Shown here piece after piece: positions 28,157 through 36,916 of a DNA stretch of 64,000 nucleotides (the first letter of the stretch is position 1; the number at the start of each line of letters is the position of its first letter). The stretch is from Herbiconiux moechotypicola. GTDB lineage: Bacteria; Actinomycetota; Actinomycetes; Actinomycetales; Microbacteriaceae. The notes below the pieces were generated by a model. That model had not been told where the DNA came from and did not search any database. It worked only from the letters and a program-made list of their open reading frames with translations. The DNA lies in assembly GCF_024979255.1 (NCBI RefSeq), contig NZ_JANLCN010000012.1:1-64000 (forward strand), in the 5' to 3' direction. The position numbers were made by a program, and so were the translations under genes.

Positions 28157-29215
28157 ATGGTGAAGATCGGCGACGTGGCGCGCGAGGCGGGGGTCTCGAT
28201 CGCCACCGTGTCGCGCGCCCTCAACAACCACCCGACGGTGAACCCCGAGCTCGTCGACCGCGTGCGCGAGGCCGCCGACCGGCTCGGCTACCGCCCGAAC
28301 GGCATCGCCCGCAATCTCCGGCGCCAGTCCACCGACGTGCTCGCGCTCGTCATCAGCGACGTGTCGAACCCGTTCTTCACGGCGGTGACCCGCGGCGTCG
28401 AAGACGTCGCCCAGCGCAACGGCTACTCGGTGCTGCTCTGCAACGCCGACGAACAGCCCGAGAAGGAGGCCACCTACCTGCGCGTCGCCGAGCAGGAGCA
28501 GGTGGCCGGCGTCATCATCTCGCCGCACAGCGCGGGAACCGACGTGTCGCGGCTGGTCGCCGCGGGCATCCCGCTCACGGTGATCGACCGCCCGCTCGGG
28601 CCGGTCGCGGGGCCGCGCGAGGGGGAAACGCGACCGGATGCGCGGGGCGCGTTTGACTCCGTGATGGTCGAGTCGGTGGGCGGAGCGCGCCTCGCCACCG
28701 AGCACCTGCTCGCCGCCGGCTGGGTGCGCCCCGGGTGCATCACCGGCCCCCTCGACGCAGCGACGGCCGAGCAGCGGCTCGCCGGGTATCTCGCGGCGCT
28801 CGGCGCGGCACCGCGCGAGGTCCAGCCGCTCGTGGCGCGCGGCCCCTTCCGCCAGGCGGGCGGTCGGGCGGCGGCGGCCGAGCTGCTCGACGCCGCAGAA
28901 CCGGCCGACCGGCCCGATGCGCTGTTCGTCGCGAACGCGCCGATGGCGCTCGGCGTGCTCGAGGCCGTGCGCGAGCGCGGGCTGCGGGTGGGGATCGACC
29001 TCGGCATGGTGGTGTTCGACGACGCCCCGTGGGCGCCCTTCATCGAACCCGCGATGACCGTCATCGCCCAGCCCGCCTACCGCATCGGCGAACGCGCCGC
29101 CGAACTTCTCGTGGCGCGCATCCGTGCCGCCGCGGGGGCGGGGCCCGTGCCCCCGACCGCACAGGAGCTGCTCACCACCGACCTCGTCGTGCGCGCCAGC
29201 TCGCTCCGCGCCTGA
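28157..29215 (+). CDS. LacI-family regulator of the isomerase-kinase operon
   Basis: 352 residues. HTH: KIGDVAREAGVSIATVSRAL (about 3-22), hinge YRPNGIARNL. The effector domain has VLALVISDVSNPFFTAV, VAGVIISPHSAGTDV and VFDDAPWAPFIEPAMTV, and ends in TTDLVVRASS. TAGGAT ends six bases before the ATG, so it is leaderless. It is divergent from the isomerase with an operator in the gap. A region around 155-170 carries a small Arg/Glu/Gly-rich insertion (GPREGETRPDARG). Confidence 0.93.
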   Translation: MVKIGDVAREAGVSIATVSRALNNHPTVNPELVDRVREAADRLGYRPNGIARNLRRQSTDVLALVISDVSNPFFTAVTRGVEDVAQRNGYSVLLCNADEQPEKEATYLRVAEQEQVAGVIISPHSAGTDVSRLVAAGIPLTVIDRPLGPVAGPREGETRPDARGAFDSVMVESVGGARLATEHLLAAGWVRPGCITGPLDAATAEQRLAGYLAALGAAPREVQPLVARGPFRQAGGRAAAAELLDAAEPADRPDALFVANAPMALGVLEAVRERGLRVGIDLGMVVFDDAPWAPFIEPAMTVIAQPAYRIGERAAELLVARIRAAAGAGPVPPTAQELLTTDLVVRASSLRA

Positions 29216-29264
29216 ACGTCTGACGCGGCCCCGTCGGCCGACGGGTGCAGTTCGAGATCGGCTC

Positions 29265-29314
29265 TTGACACGAGAAAACGTTTCCCGCATGATCGTCGTC
29301 AACGGTTAACCGTT
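29265..29314 (+). promoter_or_regulatory. Promoter and operators of the GntR-DapA-importer operon
   Basis: TTGACA (29265-29270) and CATGAT (29288-29293) are 17 bases apart. The spacer holds GAGAAAACGTTTCCC, a LacI-like AACGTT core (29272-29286). At the expected start lies AACGGTTAACCGTT (29301-29314), a perfect 14-base palindrome suited to a GntR dimer. Dual control by the upstream LacI protein and the operon's own GntR protein is possible. Confidence 0.55.
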
Positions 29315-29347
29315 ATCGGTGAACGACGAACAACGATGGAGTTGAGG

Positions 29348-30088
29348 GTGGACGATTTCGACAGCCTGGCGGGCAGCATCATCGCCCCGCGTGCCAAGGT
29401 GCTCGGCGACCAGGTGCTCGAGCAGCTGCGCGTGCTCATCATCACCGGCAAGCTCCCGGTGGGCACGCACCTCGTGGAGTCGCAGCTCTCCACCACCTTC
29501 GACGTGAGCCGCGGCCCCATCCGCGACGCGCTCGCCCAGCTCGAGATCGAGGGCCTGGTCGAGAACCGCCGCCGCGGGGTGTTCGTGCGGGGACTCACAA
29601 CACACGACATCGACGAGCTCTACACGGTGCGCGAGGCGATCGAGGTGGCGGCGCTGCGTCTCACCGCCACCGCGCCCCGTGAGAGCTGGGACCTCGCGCT
29701 CGCCCCGCTGGCCGCCATGCACGCCGCCGCCGCCGAGCGCGACCACCTCACCTTCGCCCACGCCGACATGGCCTTCCACGCCAGCTTCTACGCCATCGCC
29801 GACCACCGGCGGCTGCAGCGGGTGTGGCAGCAGTACGAGCCCACCTTCGCGGTGCTGCTCGAGCTCACCACGGCCGAGGACATCGACCTCGGGCCCTCCT
29901 ACGAGTCGCACGTCGAGATCCACCGGCAGGCGCTCGACGGCGAGATCGACAAGGCCACCGTGAGCCTGCAGGAGCACCTGCTCGGCTCGCGCTCCCGCCT
30001 CGTGAGCGCCTTCGCGCGCAGCACCCTCGGCGACACCTTCCCCGAAGACTCGTCGCGTCCCTCCCCTCAGAAAGGCTCCCCCTCATGA
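29348..30088 (+). CDS. GntR-family regulator (FadR/FCD subgroup)
   Basis: 246 residues from GTG 29348, chosen because GGAG lies six bases upstream; ATG 29336 in the same frame has none. The winged HTH shows VLEQLRVLIITGKLPVGTHL, then STTFDVSRGPIRDALAQLEIEGLVE and RRRGVFVRGLT. The C-terminal FCD domain has YTVREAIEVAALRL and the metal-binding-type His residues in HADMAFHASFYAIADH and HVEIHRQALDG. It overlaps the next gene (ATGA) and is the first gene of the operon, so it likely senses the substrate or an intermediate of this pathway. Confidence 0.92.
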   Translation: MDDFDSLAGSIIAPRAKVLGDQVLEQLRVLIITGKLPVGTHLVESQLSTTFDVSRGPIRDALAQLEIEGLVENRRRGVFVRGLTTHDIDELYTVREAIEVAALRLTATAPRESWDLALAPLAAMHAAAAERDHLTFAHADMAFHASFYAIADHRRLQRVWQQYEPTFAVLLELTTAEDIDLGPSYESHVEIHRQALDGEIDKATVSLQEHLLGSRSRLVSAFARSTLGDTFPEDSSRPSPQKGSPS

Positions 30089-30969
30089 CCGACGCCGCCC
30101 TCATCACCGCGACGCCGACCGCGTTCGACCGCACCGGGGCGATCGACCTCGCCTCCACGGTGCGCATCTTCGAGCACGCCATCGGCGCCGGTGTCGACGC
30201 CATCTTCGTCAACGGCACCACCGCGGAGTTCGCCGCCCTCTCGGTCGACGAGCGCCGCACCACCCTCGCCGAGGCGGTGCGCGTGGCGGGCCCGCAGCGC
30301 GTGATCGCCCACGTCGGCGCTGCCTCCCCCTACGAGACCCGCCTGCTCACCGACGACGCGCTCGAGCTCGGCGTCGAGCGACTCTCGGTGCTCACCCCCT
30401 TCTACATGCCGTCGTCGATCGACGGCGTGCGCGAGCAGATCCAGGCCGCCACGAGCATCGCGGGTGACGCCGAGATCTTCCTCTATCTCTTTCCCGACCG
30501 CACCGGCATCCAGGTGAGCCCCACGGATGCCGCCGGCCTGATCGACGAGTACGACCTCGCCGGGGCAAAGATCTCGATCGCCGGCACCGACTACCTGGCC
30601 GGCCTGGTCGCGGCACTCACGTCGCCCCGCACCGTGCTCTCCGGCAACGACGGCCTGCTGCGCGAGGTGCTCGCGGCGGGCGGCGACGGCATCGTCTCGG
30701 GGGTCTCCTCGTCGTTCCCGGCGCCGTTCGTGGCCCTGGTCGAGGCGGTGCGCGCGGGCGACGCAGCCCGCGTCGACGAGCTCGCCGAGGTCGTGAACCG
30801 CATCGTGCCGGTGATCGGCCCGAGCATCGCCGGACTCAAGCTCTCGCTGCAACGCCAGGGCGTCATCGACGAGGCGCACTGCCGCATGGCGATCGACGCC
30901 CCCGACGCCGCGCTCACCGAGCGCATCGACGCCGTGCTGGCCCGAGAGGCCACCCCCACCTTCCACTGA
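30085..30969 (+). CDS. DapA-family aldolase/lyase (dihydrodipicolinate synthase fold)
   Basis: 294 residues. The family's Schiff-base lysine appears in LAGAKISIAGTDYL (Lys about 155). FVNGTTAEFAAL is the pyruvate-binding GTTGE-like loop, and LYLFPDRTG carries the conserved Tyr. True DapA is unlikely, since the gene sits in a catabolic operon with importer and oxidoreductase. Members of this family cleave keto-deoxy sugar acids, hydroxyproline-derived intermediates or N-acetylneuraminate. Substrate unknown. The start overlaps the GntR stop, and AAAGG precedes it. Confidence 0.87.
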   Translation: MTDAALITATPTAFDRTGAIDLASTVRIFEHAIGAGVDAIFVNGTTAEFAALSVDERRTTLAEAVRVAGPQRVIAHVGAASPYETRLLTDDALELGVERLSVLTPFYMPSSIDGVREQIQAATSIAGDAEIFLYLFPDRTGIQVSPTDAAGLIDEYDLAGAKISIAGTDYLAGLVAALTSPRTVLSGNDGLLREVLAAGGDGIVSGVSSSFPAPFVALVEAVRAGDAARVDELAEVVNRIVPVIGPSIAGLKLSLQRQGVIDEAHCRMAIDAPDAALTERIDAVLAREATPTFH

Positions 30970-30992
30970 TCCCGACCAGTCTGGAGACACCG

Positions 30993-32003
30993 ATGGCCAC
31001 CGCAGTCCATCCCGAGGCGGACACCCGTGCCCGCCGCCCCGAGCCGGGCGGTCCCGGCCCGGGGCAGAACACGCCCGGCCGGCAGTCCCGGTCGACGCCC
31101 CCCGCACCGCCCACCAAGAAGCGCCGAGGCCGCGGCGGCGTCGGGGGCAACTCGCCCGCCGGCCTCTCCTGGGGCCTCATCATCCCGTCGATCGCCGTCG
31201 TCGCGATCGTGTCGATCTTCCCGATCGTCTACGCCATCAACCTCAGCCTGCACGAGACCAGCTACATGCAGGTGGGCGACTTCATCGGGCTCGACAACTT
31301 CCTCCCCATCTTCACCACCCCCGAGGGCCTGGCCCAGATCGGGCGCTCGCTCATCTACGTGGTGGGCTCGCTGCTCATCGCGGTGCCGCTCAGTCTCGGA
31401 CTCGCCAACCTGCTCAACCAGCAGGTGCGCTTCCGGCGCGTGTTCCGCATCCTCATCCTGCTGCCCTGGGTGGTGTCGCAGACCGTCGCGGCGCTGCTGT
31501 GGAAGTGGCTGGTGAACCCCGACTACGGCGCACTCGGGCTCGGCGACGTGTTCGGCAACCGCATCGACTTCCTCGCCAACCCCGTGCTCGCGATGGTGCT
31601 GCTCATCGTGGTGAACGTGTGGATCAGCTACCCGCTGGCCACCATCCTCTGCCTGGCATCACTGCAGACCATTCCCGAAGAGCTGCGCGAAGCCGCCGAG
31701 GTCGACGGCGCGGGGCCCTTCCGCCGCTTCATGCAGGTGACGCTCCCGCTCATGAAGCCCACCCTGTTCGTCGTGGCGATCCAGCTCACGCTGCTCTACT
31801 TCAACATGGTCACCCTGGTCTACACGCTCACCGGCGGTGGCCCGCTCGACGGCACCAACGTGCTCTCGCTCTCGGCCTACAAGGAGAGCTTCGAGTTCTT
31901 CAACCTCGGGCTCGGCGCCGCCTACAGCGTGGTGCTGTTCGCCTTCAACGTGCTGTTCGGCGCCGCCTACATCCGTCTGCTGAGGAGTGAGAAGAATGAC
32001 TAG
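30993..32003 (+). CDS. CUT1 sugar ABC transporter permease (MalF-like)
   Basis: 336 residues. A Pro/Arg/Gly-rich N-terminal 55 residues precede six hydrophobic segments, starting LIIPSIAVVAIVSIFPIVYAI. The EAA loop is EELREAAEVDGAGPFRRFMQVTLPLMKP, which contacts the ATPase. ATG with GGAGA upstream; its last eight bases overlap the second permease. No ATPase gene is in the operon, so a shared MsiK-type ATPase encoded elsewhere is inferred. Confidence 0.92.
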   Translation: MATAVHPEADTRARRPEPGGPGPGQNTPGRQSRSTPPAPPTKKRRGRGGVGGNSPAGLSWGLIIPSIAVVAIVSIFPIVYAINLSLHETSYMQVGDFIGLDNFLPIFTTPEGLAQIGRSLIYVVGSLLIAVPLSLGLANLLNQQVRFRRVFRILILLPWVVSQTVAALLWKWLVNPDYGALGLGDVFGNRIDFLANPVLAMVLLIVVNVWISYPLATILCLASLQTIPEELREAAEVDGAGPFRRFMQVTLPLMKPTLFVVAIQLTLLYFNMVTLVYTLTGGGPLDGTNVLSLSAYKESFEFFNLGLGAAYSVVLFAFNVLFGAAYIRLLRSEKND

Positions 32004-32832
32004 ACGCCGGGGGAAGAAGCGCACCAACCCGCTCATCTACGTGGCACTCGTGGCCGCGTCGCTGTTCGCGATCCTGCCGCTCCTGTGGGGCCTCAGCACC
32101 TCGTTCAAGTCCGAGAGCGCCACGCTCAGCGACCAGGGCTGGATCCCCGCGCAGTTCACCTTCGAGAACTACCGGCTGGTGCTGTTCGAGTCGAAGATCC
32201 CGCTCTACCTCGGCAACACGCTGCTGGTGGCGGGGCTCACCGTGATCGCGACCATCGTCATCGCCATCTTCGGCGCCTACGCCGCGGCCAGGTTCCGCTT
32301 CCGGGGCAAGACCACGAGCATGTTCCTCATCCTGATGACGAGCATGATCCCCGGCATCGCCATCCTGGTGCCGCTGTACTTCCTCGCGGTGAGCCTCGGG
32401 CTGTACGACACCTACGCCGTCATGGTCATCATCTACACGGCCTGGCAGATCCCGACGGTGATCTGGATGCTCAAGGGCTTCTTCGAATCCATCCCCGACT
32501 CCATCGAGGAGGCGGGCCGGGTCGACGGCGCGTCGCACTGGCGCGTGATGGTGCAGCTCATCTTCCCGCTCGCGGTGCCGGGCATCGCGGCGGCGGCGGT
32601 GATCTCGTTCATCTACGTGTGGAACGACTTCCTCATCGCCTCGACCATGATCTCCACCGACGACAAGCGTCTCGTGGCCGTCGGTCTCTACAACTACCTC
32701 TCGCAGTACGGCGTGGTCTGGGGTCAGCTGACCGCGGCCGTCGTCGTCACGATCATCCCGATCATTCTCGTCTTCGTTCTGATGGAACGCAGAATCGTCG
32801 CCGGACTGTCCGCCGGCGCGACCAAGGGCTGA
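31996..32832 (+). CDS. CUT1 sugar ABC transporter permease (MalG-like)
   Basis: 278 residues; ATG 31996 overlaps the previous stop and has GAGGAG upstream. Six hydrophobic segments, with the EAA loop SIEEAGRVDGASHWRVMVQLIFPLAVPG and the typical ending VVVTIIPIILVFVLMERRIVAGLSAGATKG. It pairs with the MalF-like protein. Confidence 0.93.
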   Translation: MTRRRGKKRTNPLIYVALVAASLFAILPLLWGLSTSFKSESATLSDQGWIPAQFTFENYRLVLFESKIPLYLGNTLLVAGLTVIATIVIAIFGAYAAARFRFRGKTTSMFLILMTSMIPGIAILVPLYFLAVSLGLYDTYAVMVIIYTAWQIPTVIWMLKGFFESIPDSIEEAGRVDGASHWRVMVQLIFPLAVPGIAAAAVISFIYVWNDFLIASTMISTDDKRLVAVGLYNYLSQYGVVWGQLTAAVVVTIIPIILVFVLMERRIVAGLSAGATKG

Positions 32833-32872
32833 CACCCGTCCTCCCGCAACCACACACCGAAAGGCTCTCCCC

Positions 32873-34165
32873 ATGAGAAGAGGCATCATCCGCAACGCCG
32901 CGGCTGGCATCCTCGCCGCGACCCTCGCCGTCACCGCCGCAGGCTGCGCCGGCGGCTCCTCCGACACCGGAGACGGCTCGACCGAACTGGAGTTCTGGAC
33001 CTTCATCGACCCGGCCAGCGCCGACGACCCCCGCGGCGCCGCGCTCAAGCAGATCGTCGACGACTACAACGCCCAGAGCGACGGCGTGACCGTGACCGTG
33101 AGGTCGATCAACTACGCCAAGCTCGACGCCGAGGTCATCAAGGCCACCGCGTCCGGCTCGGGTCCCGACATCCTGAACGTCTACTCCAACCAGCTGCCCA
33201 CCCACGTCGCGGCCAAGACCGTGCTGCCCATGACGGAGTACGCGCAGCCGGTGCTCGACGAGCTCGGCGACGACTTCCTCTTCCCGGTCGACGGCGTCAC
33301 CTTCGACGGCGAGATCATGGCGATGCCGTGGGAGATCAGGGCCTGGCTGCTCTGGTACCGCGCCGATCTGCTCGAGCAGGCGGGCCTCAGCGTGCCCACC
33401 ACGCTCGACGAGCTCGGCACCACCGCGGCGGCGCTGCAGAAGACCGGCGTGACCGGTCTCGGCATCGGATTCTCGAACGCGGGCCTCGGCGCCGACTTCA
33501 TGGAGAAGTTCATCCCCTTCACCTGGGGCAACGGCGGCGAGATCCTCGACGACGGCGAGGCCGTGTTCGACAACGCCGCGGGCGTGGCCACCATGGACTA
33601 CTTCACCCAGCTCAAAGACGAGGGCGCCTTCGGCGACGAGGTGCTCAGCATGGGCGCCGACGAGGTGGTGAACGGCGTGAAGGCCGGCACGATCGCGATG
33701 GCGATCGAGGGCTCCTACCGCGTGGCGGCCGCCCGATCGGGCGACGGCATCGGCGAGAACCTGCAGACCGTGCCGATGGTCTCCGACGACGCCTCGACCC
33801 CGCTCGACACCCCGGTGGCCGGGCAGACCCTCGCCATCGGCGCGAACGCGAGCGACCAGGCGGCGGCGTGGGACTTCATCCAGTACTACACCTCGGCCCA
33901 GTCGCAGGAGGCGTTCGCCGCGGCGGGCGTGCTGCCGGTGCTCTCGAGCGTGTACGAGTCGGCCGCGGTGCAGGAGCTGCCCAACGCGGCGGAGCTCGCC
34001 GGCTGGCGCGACTACATCCTCGAGCACGGCCGGCCCAACCCGGTGGCCGAGAACTTCAGCGAGCTCTCCGACTCGCTGGTGACGGGCGCTCAGCGCGTGG
34101 TGTTCGAGGGCGCCGACGCGTCGGAGACCCTCACGCAGGTCGCCACCGACTTCAACTCCAAGTAG
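32873..34165 (+). CDS. Extracellular solute-binding lipoprotein (family 1)
   Basis: 430 residues. Lipoprotein signal AGILAATLAVTAAGCAGG (Cys about 24). The mature part has the family-1 features TELEFWTFIDPASADD, an N-terminal lobe with PDILNVYSNQLPTHVA, FPVDGVTFDGEIMAMPWEIRAWLLWYRADL and a hinge stretch TIAMAIEGSYRVAA. It delivers the substrate to the two permeases just upstream. The ligand is unknown; an acidic sugar or glycoside would fit the DapA-type enzyme in the operon. Confidence 0.92.
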   Translation: MRRGIIRNAAAGILAATLAVTAAGCAGGSSDTGDGSTELEFWTFIDPASADDPRGAALKQIVDDYNAQSDGVTVTVRSINYAKLDAEVIKATASGSGPDILNVYSNQLPTHVAAKTVLPMTEYAQPVLDELGDDFLFPVDGVTFDGEIMAMPWEIRAWLLWYRADLLEQAGLSVPTTLDELGTTAAALQKTGVTGLGIGFSNAGLGADFMEKFIPFTWGNGGEILDDGEAVFDNAAGVATMDYFTQLKDEGAFGDEVLSMGADEVVNGVKAGTIAMAIEGSYRVAAARSGDGIGENLQTVPMVSDDASTPLDTPVAGQTLAIGANASDQAAAWDFIQYYTSAQSQEAFAAAGVLPVLSSVYESAAVQELPNAAELAGWRDYILEHGRPNPVAENFSELSDSLVTGAQRVVFEGADASETLTQVATDFNSK

Positions 34166-34181
34166 AAAGGCACACCACCCC

Positions 34182-35684
34182 ATGACCACGAACTACGACG
34201 TCATCGTCTGCGGAGGCGGACCGTCGGGCTTCATCGCGGCGATCTCCGCCGGCCGCGCGGGCGCCCGCACGCTGCTCATCGAGAAGTACGGCTTCGTCGG
34301 CGGCATGGCCACCTCGGCCTGGCTCGGGCCCATCTCGCCGATGCACTTCGGCGACGAGCGGGTGATCGCGGGCATCCCCGAGGAGTTCGTCGAGCGGATG
34401 CGCCAGGCCGGCGGCTCGACGGGTCACCTGCGCTGCACCAACCCGCACGGCAGCGGCGCCTACCTCGGCTTCTACGACCGCGAGCACTACAAGTGGACCG
34501 CCATCCAGATGCTGCAGGAGGCGGGGGTCGACATCCTGTTCCACTCCTTCATCTCCGACGTGGTCGTCGACGGCGACACCGTCACGGGCGTGGAGGTGGC
34601 CAACAAGTCGGGTAAGACCGTCTACAGCGCCTCGGTCGTGGTCGACGCCACGGGCGACGGCGACGTGGCCGCGATCGCCGGCGCCGAGCACACGGTCGGC
34701 AACGACCACGGCGTCTCGCAGCCGTCGACGCTCATGTTCGACATGGCCAACGTCGACACCGAGAAGCTCAAGGCCTACATGGACGACAACCTCGACAACT
34801 TCGAGTGGGCGTCGGAGATGGTGGCGCTGCAGCCGTTCTCGGAGAAGCTGCAGCAGCAGCACTTCGTGGGGCAGGGCTTCCTCGACCTGGTGGCGCAGGG
34901 TCTCGCGAGCGAGGAGCTCTACCTCGGGCGCGACTCGATCCTGTTCCTCACCACCACGCATCCGGGGCTGGTGCACTTCAACTCCACCCGTATCGCGGGC
35001 GTCGACGGCCGCTCGGCCGAGTCGCTCACGGCGGGCGAGATCGACGGGCGCCGGCAGGTGATGTCGCTGTCGGAGTTCATCGTGAAGCACATCCCGGGCT
35101 TCGAGAACGCCTACCTCGCGGGCACGGGCACGCAGATCGGCATCCGCGAGTCGCGCCACATCACCGGCGAGTACGTCATCACGGGCGAGGACGTGCTGCA
35201 CGGCCGCAAGTTCGACGACGTGATCGCACGCGGGTACTTCCCGGTCGACATCCACAACCTCAAGGGCAAGGAGGGGTACCAGGGCGGTGGCGTCTGGGCC
35301 GATCCCGAGGACTCGTACGACATCCCGCTGCGCACGCTCATCCCCGTGCGGCTGAACGGGCTCGTCATGGCGGGCCGCGCCATCTCGGCGACGCACGAGG
35401 CGCACGGCTCGCTCCGCACGCAGGGCGGCGCGATGGGCATCGGGCACGCGGCCGGTGCGCTCGCGAGCCAGGCGGCGCTGCGGCACGAGCAGCCGCGCGA
35501 GGTGCCCTACGAGGCCGTGGAGGCGGTGCTGCTCGAGCAGAAGGCGTCGCTCCGCCGCGACCCCGAGAAGGTGCAGCGCGAGAAGGACGCGGCCGACGCG
35601 GCGAACGCGGCGGCGCTGGATGCGGGCCTCATCACGGGCCGGTACTTCCCGGGGGCCCTCGCCGGCACCGCACCGCGGCTGTAG
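34182..35684 (+). CDS. FAD-dependent oxidoreductase (FAD_oxidored family)
   Basis: 500 residues. The N-terminal dinucleotide site is VIVCGGGPSGFIAAISAGRAGARTLLIEK (Gly-x-Gly-x-x-Gly, then acidic Glu about 32), followed by GFVGGMATSAWLGP and VVDATGDGDVAAIAGAEH. The C-terminal FAD contact reads GLVMAGRAISATHEAHGSLRTQ. The family acts on small molecules and is often found in sugar- or polysaccharide-degradation operons; reactions are mostly uncharacterised. It is the last gene of the GntR operon, 16 bases after the binding protein. Confidence 0.9.
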   Translation: MTTNYDVIVCGGGPSGFIAAISAGRAGARTLLIEKYGFVGGMATSAWLGPISPMHFGDERVIAGIPEEFVERMRQAGGSTGHLRCTNPHGSGAYLGFYDREHYKWTAIQMLQEAGVDILFHSFISDVVVDGDTVTGVEVANKSGKTVYSASVVVDATGDGDVAAIAGAEHTVGNDHGVSQPSTLMFDMANVDTEKLKAYMDDNLDNFEWASEMVALQPFSEKLQQQHFVGQGFLDLVAQGLASEELYLGRDSILFLTTTHPGLVHFNSTRIAGVDGRSAESLTAGEIDGRRQVMSLSEFIVKHIPGFENAYLAGTGTQIGIRESRHITGEYVITGEDVLHGRKFDDVIARGYFPVDIHNLKGKEGYQGGGVWADPEDSYDIPLRTLIPVRLNGLVMAGRAISATHEAHGSLRTQGGAMGIGHAAGALASQAALRHEQPREVPYEAVEAVLLEQKASLRRDPEKVQREKDAADAANAAALDAGLITGRYFPGALAGTAPRL

Positions 35685-35729
35685 CCAGGCCCCGGGCCGC
35701 ATCGGCCGCCCGCACCGGCCGCCCGCACG

Positions 35730-35762
35730 CCCCCGGTGGCGCAATCGCCGCGCCACCGGGGG
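35730..35762. terminator. Strong hairpin between convergent operons
   Basis: CCCCCGGTGGCGC (35730-35742) pairs perfectly with GCGCCACCGGGGG (35750-35762) around a 7-base loop, 46 bases past the FAD oxidoreductase and 76 before the reductase stop on the other strand. It is a likely two-way terminator. Confidence 0.7.
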
Positions 35763-35837
35763 TTCGTGCTGTCGGCACCCTGTCCGGTGCCACCTCGATC
35801 GTAGGGCCTGCGACCGCTCGCGGGAGCGCTCCGAGGG

Positions 35838-36863
35838 TCAGACCGCGCTGGAGGGCGCCCAGAGGTTGATGTCGCGGTCGCCGGCGAGCTCGTCGATGCG
35901 CGCGAGCTCCTCGGCCGTGAACTCGAGGTTCTGCACCGCCGCGAGGTTGTCGTCGAGCTGCCCCACCGACGAGGCGCCGATGAGCACCGACGTCACCCGC
36001 TCGTCGCGCAGCGCCCACGACAGCGCGAGCTGCGCGAGCGACTGACCGCGCTCCTTCGCGATGGCGTCGAGCCCGCGCACGCGGTCGAGCGTCTCGGGCG
36101 TGAGCATCCGCTGCCCGAGCGAGCCGTTGCGGGCCGCCCGCGAGCCCTCGGGCACGCCGCCGAGGTAGCGGTCGGTGAGCAGCCCCTGCGCGAGCGGCGA
36201 GAAGGCGATGCAGCCGACGCCCAGCTCGCCGAGGGTGTCGAGGAGGCCGTCCTCGATCCAGCGGTTGAACATCGAGTACGAGGGCTGGTGGATGAGCAGC
36301 GGCGTGCCGAGGTCGGCCAGGATCGCCGCCGCCTCCCGTGTGCGCTCGGGGGAGTAGCTCGAGATGCCCGCGTAGAGCGCCCGGCCCGACTGCACCGCCG
36401 TGTGCAGCGCGCCCATGGTCTCCTCGAGCGGCGTGTCGGGGTCGGCTCGGTGCGAGTAGAACACGTCGACGTAGTCGACGCCGAGGCGCGCGAGCGACTG
36501 GTCGAGCGAGGCGAGCAGGTACTTGCGCGAACCCCACTCGCCGTAGGGGCCCGGCCACATGTCGTAGCCCGCCTTGGTGGAGAGCACGATCTCGTCGCGG
36601 TAGGGCGCGAAGTCCTCGGCGAAGATGCGGCCGAAGTTGGCCTCGGCGCTGCCGTAGGGCGGGCCGTAGTTGTTGGCCAGGTCGAAGTGCGTCACGCCCG
36701 AGTCGAACGCCCGGCGCAGGATGGCGCGCTGGGTGTCGATGGGGGAGTCGTCACCGAAGTTCTGCCACAGCCCGAGCGAGACGGCGGGCAGCTTGAGGCC
36801 GCTGCGCCCCGAGCGGCGATAGGGGAACGAGTCGTACCGGGTGGGGTCGGCGAGGTAGGTCAT
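35838..36863 (-). CDS. Aldo/keto reductase, L-glyceraldehyde 3-phosphate reductase (YghZ/MgrA) type
   Basis: 341 residues, ATG 36863. The AKR barrel has the catalytic Tyr in FDLANNYGPPYGSAEANFG, Lys in LSTKAGYDMWPGPYGEWGSRKYL and His in VFYSHRADPDTPLEE. The WPGPYGEWGSRKYL stretch is characteristic of the YghZ group (AKR14), which reduces L-glyceraldehyde 3-phosphate and methylglyoxal with NADPH. It lies 53 bases behind the flavin monooxygenase on the same strand and may be the last gene of that operon. Confidence 0.92.
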   Translation of the reverse strand: MTYLADPTRYDSFPYRRSGRSGLKLPAVSLGLWQNFGDDSPIDTQRAILRRAFDSGVTHFDLANNYGPPYGSAEANFGRIFAEDFAPYRDEIVLSTKAGYDMWPGPYGEWGSRKYLLASLDQSLARLGVDYVDVFYSHRADPDTPLEETMGALHTAVQSGRALYAGISSYSPERTREAAAILADLGTPLLIHQPSYSMFNRWIEDGLLDTLGELGVGCIAFSPLAQGLLTDRYLGGVPEGSRAARNGSLGQRMLTPETLDRVRGLDAIAKERGQSLAQLALSWALRDERVTSVLIGASSVGQLDDNLAAVQNLEFTAEELARIDELAGDRDINLWAPSSAV

Positions 36864-36916
36864 GGGGTGATTCTTCCAGGTCGGGGTGGCGAGGGTCCGG
36901 GATGCGCGGGTCGGGT

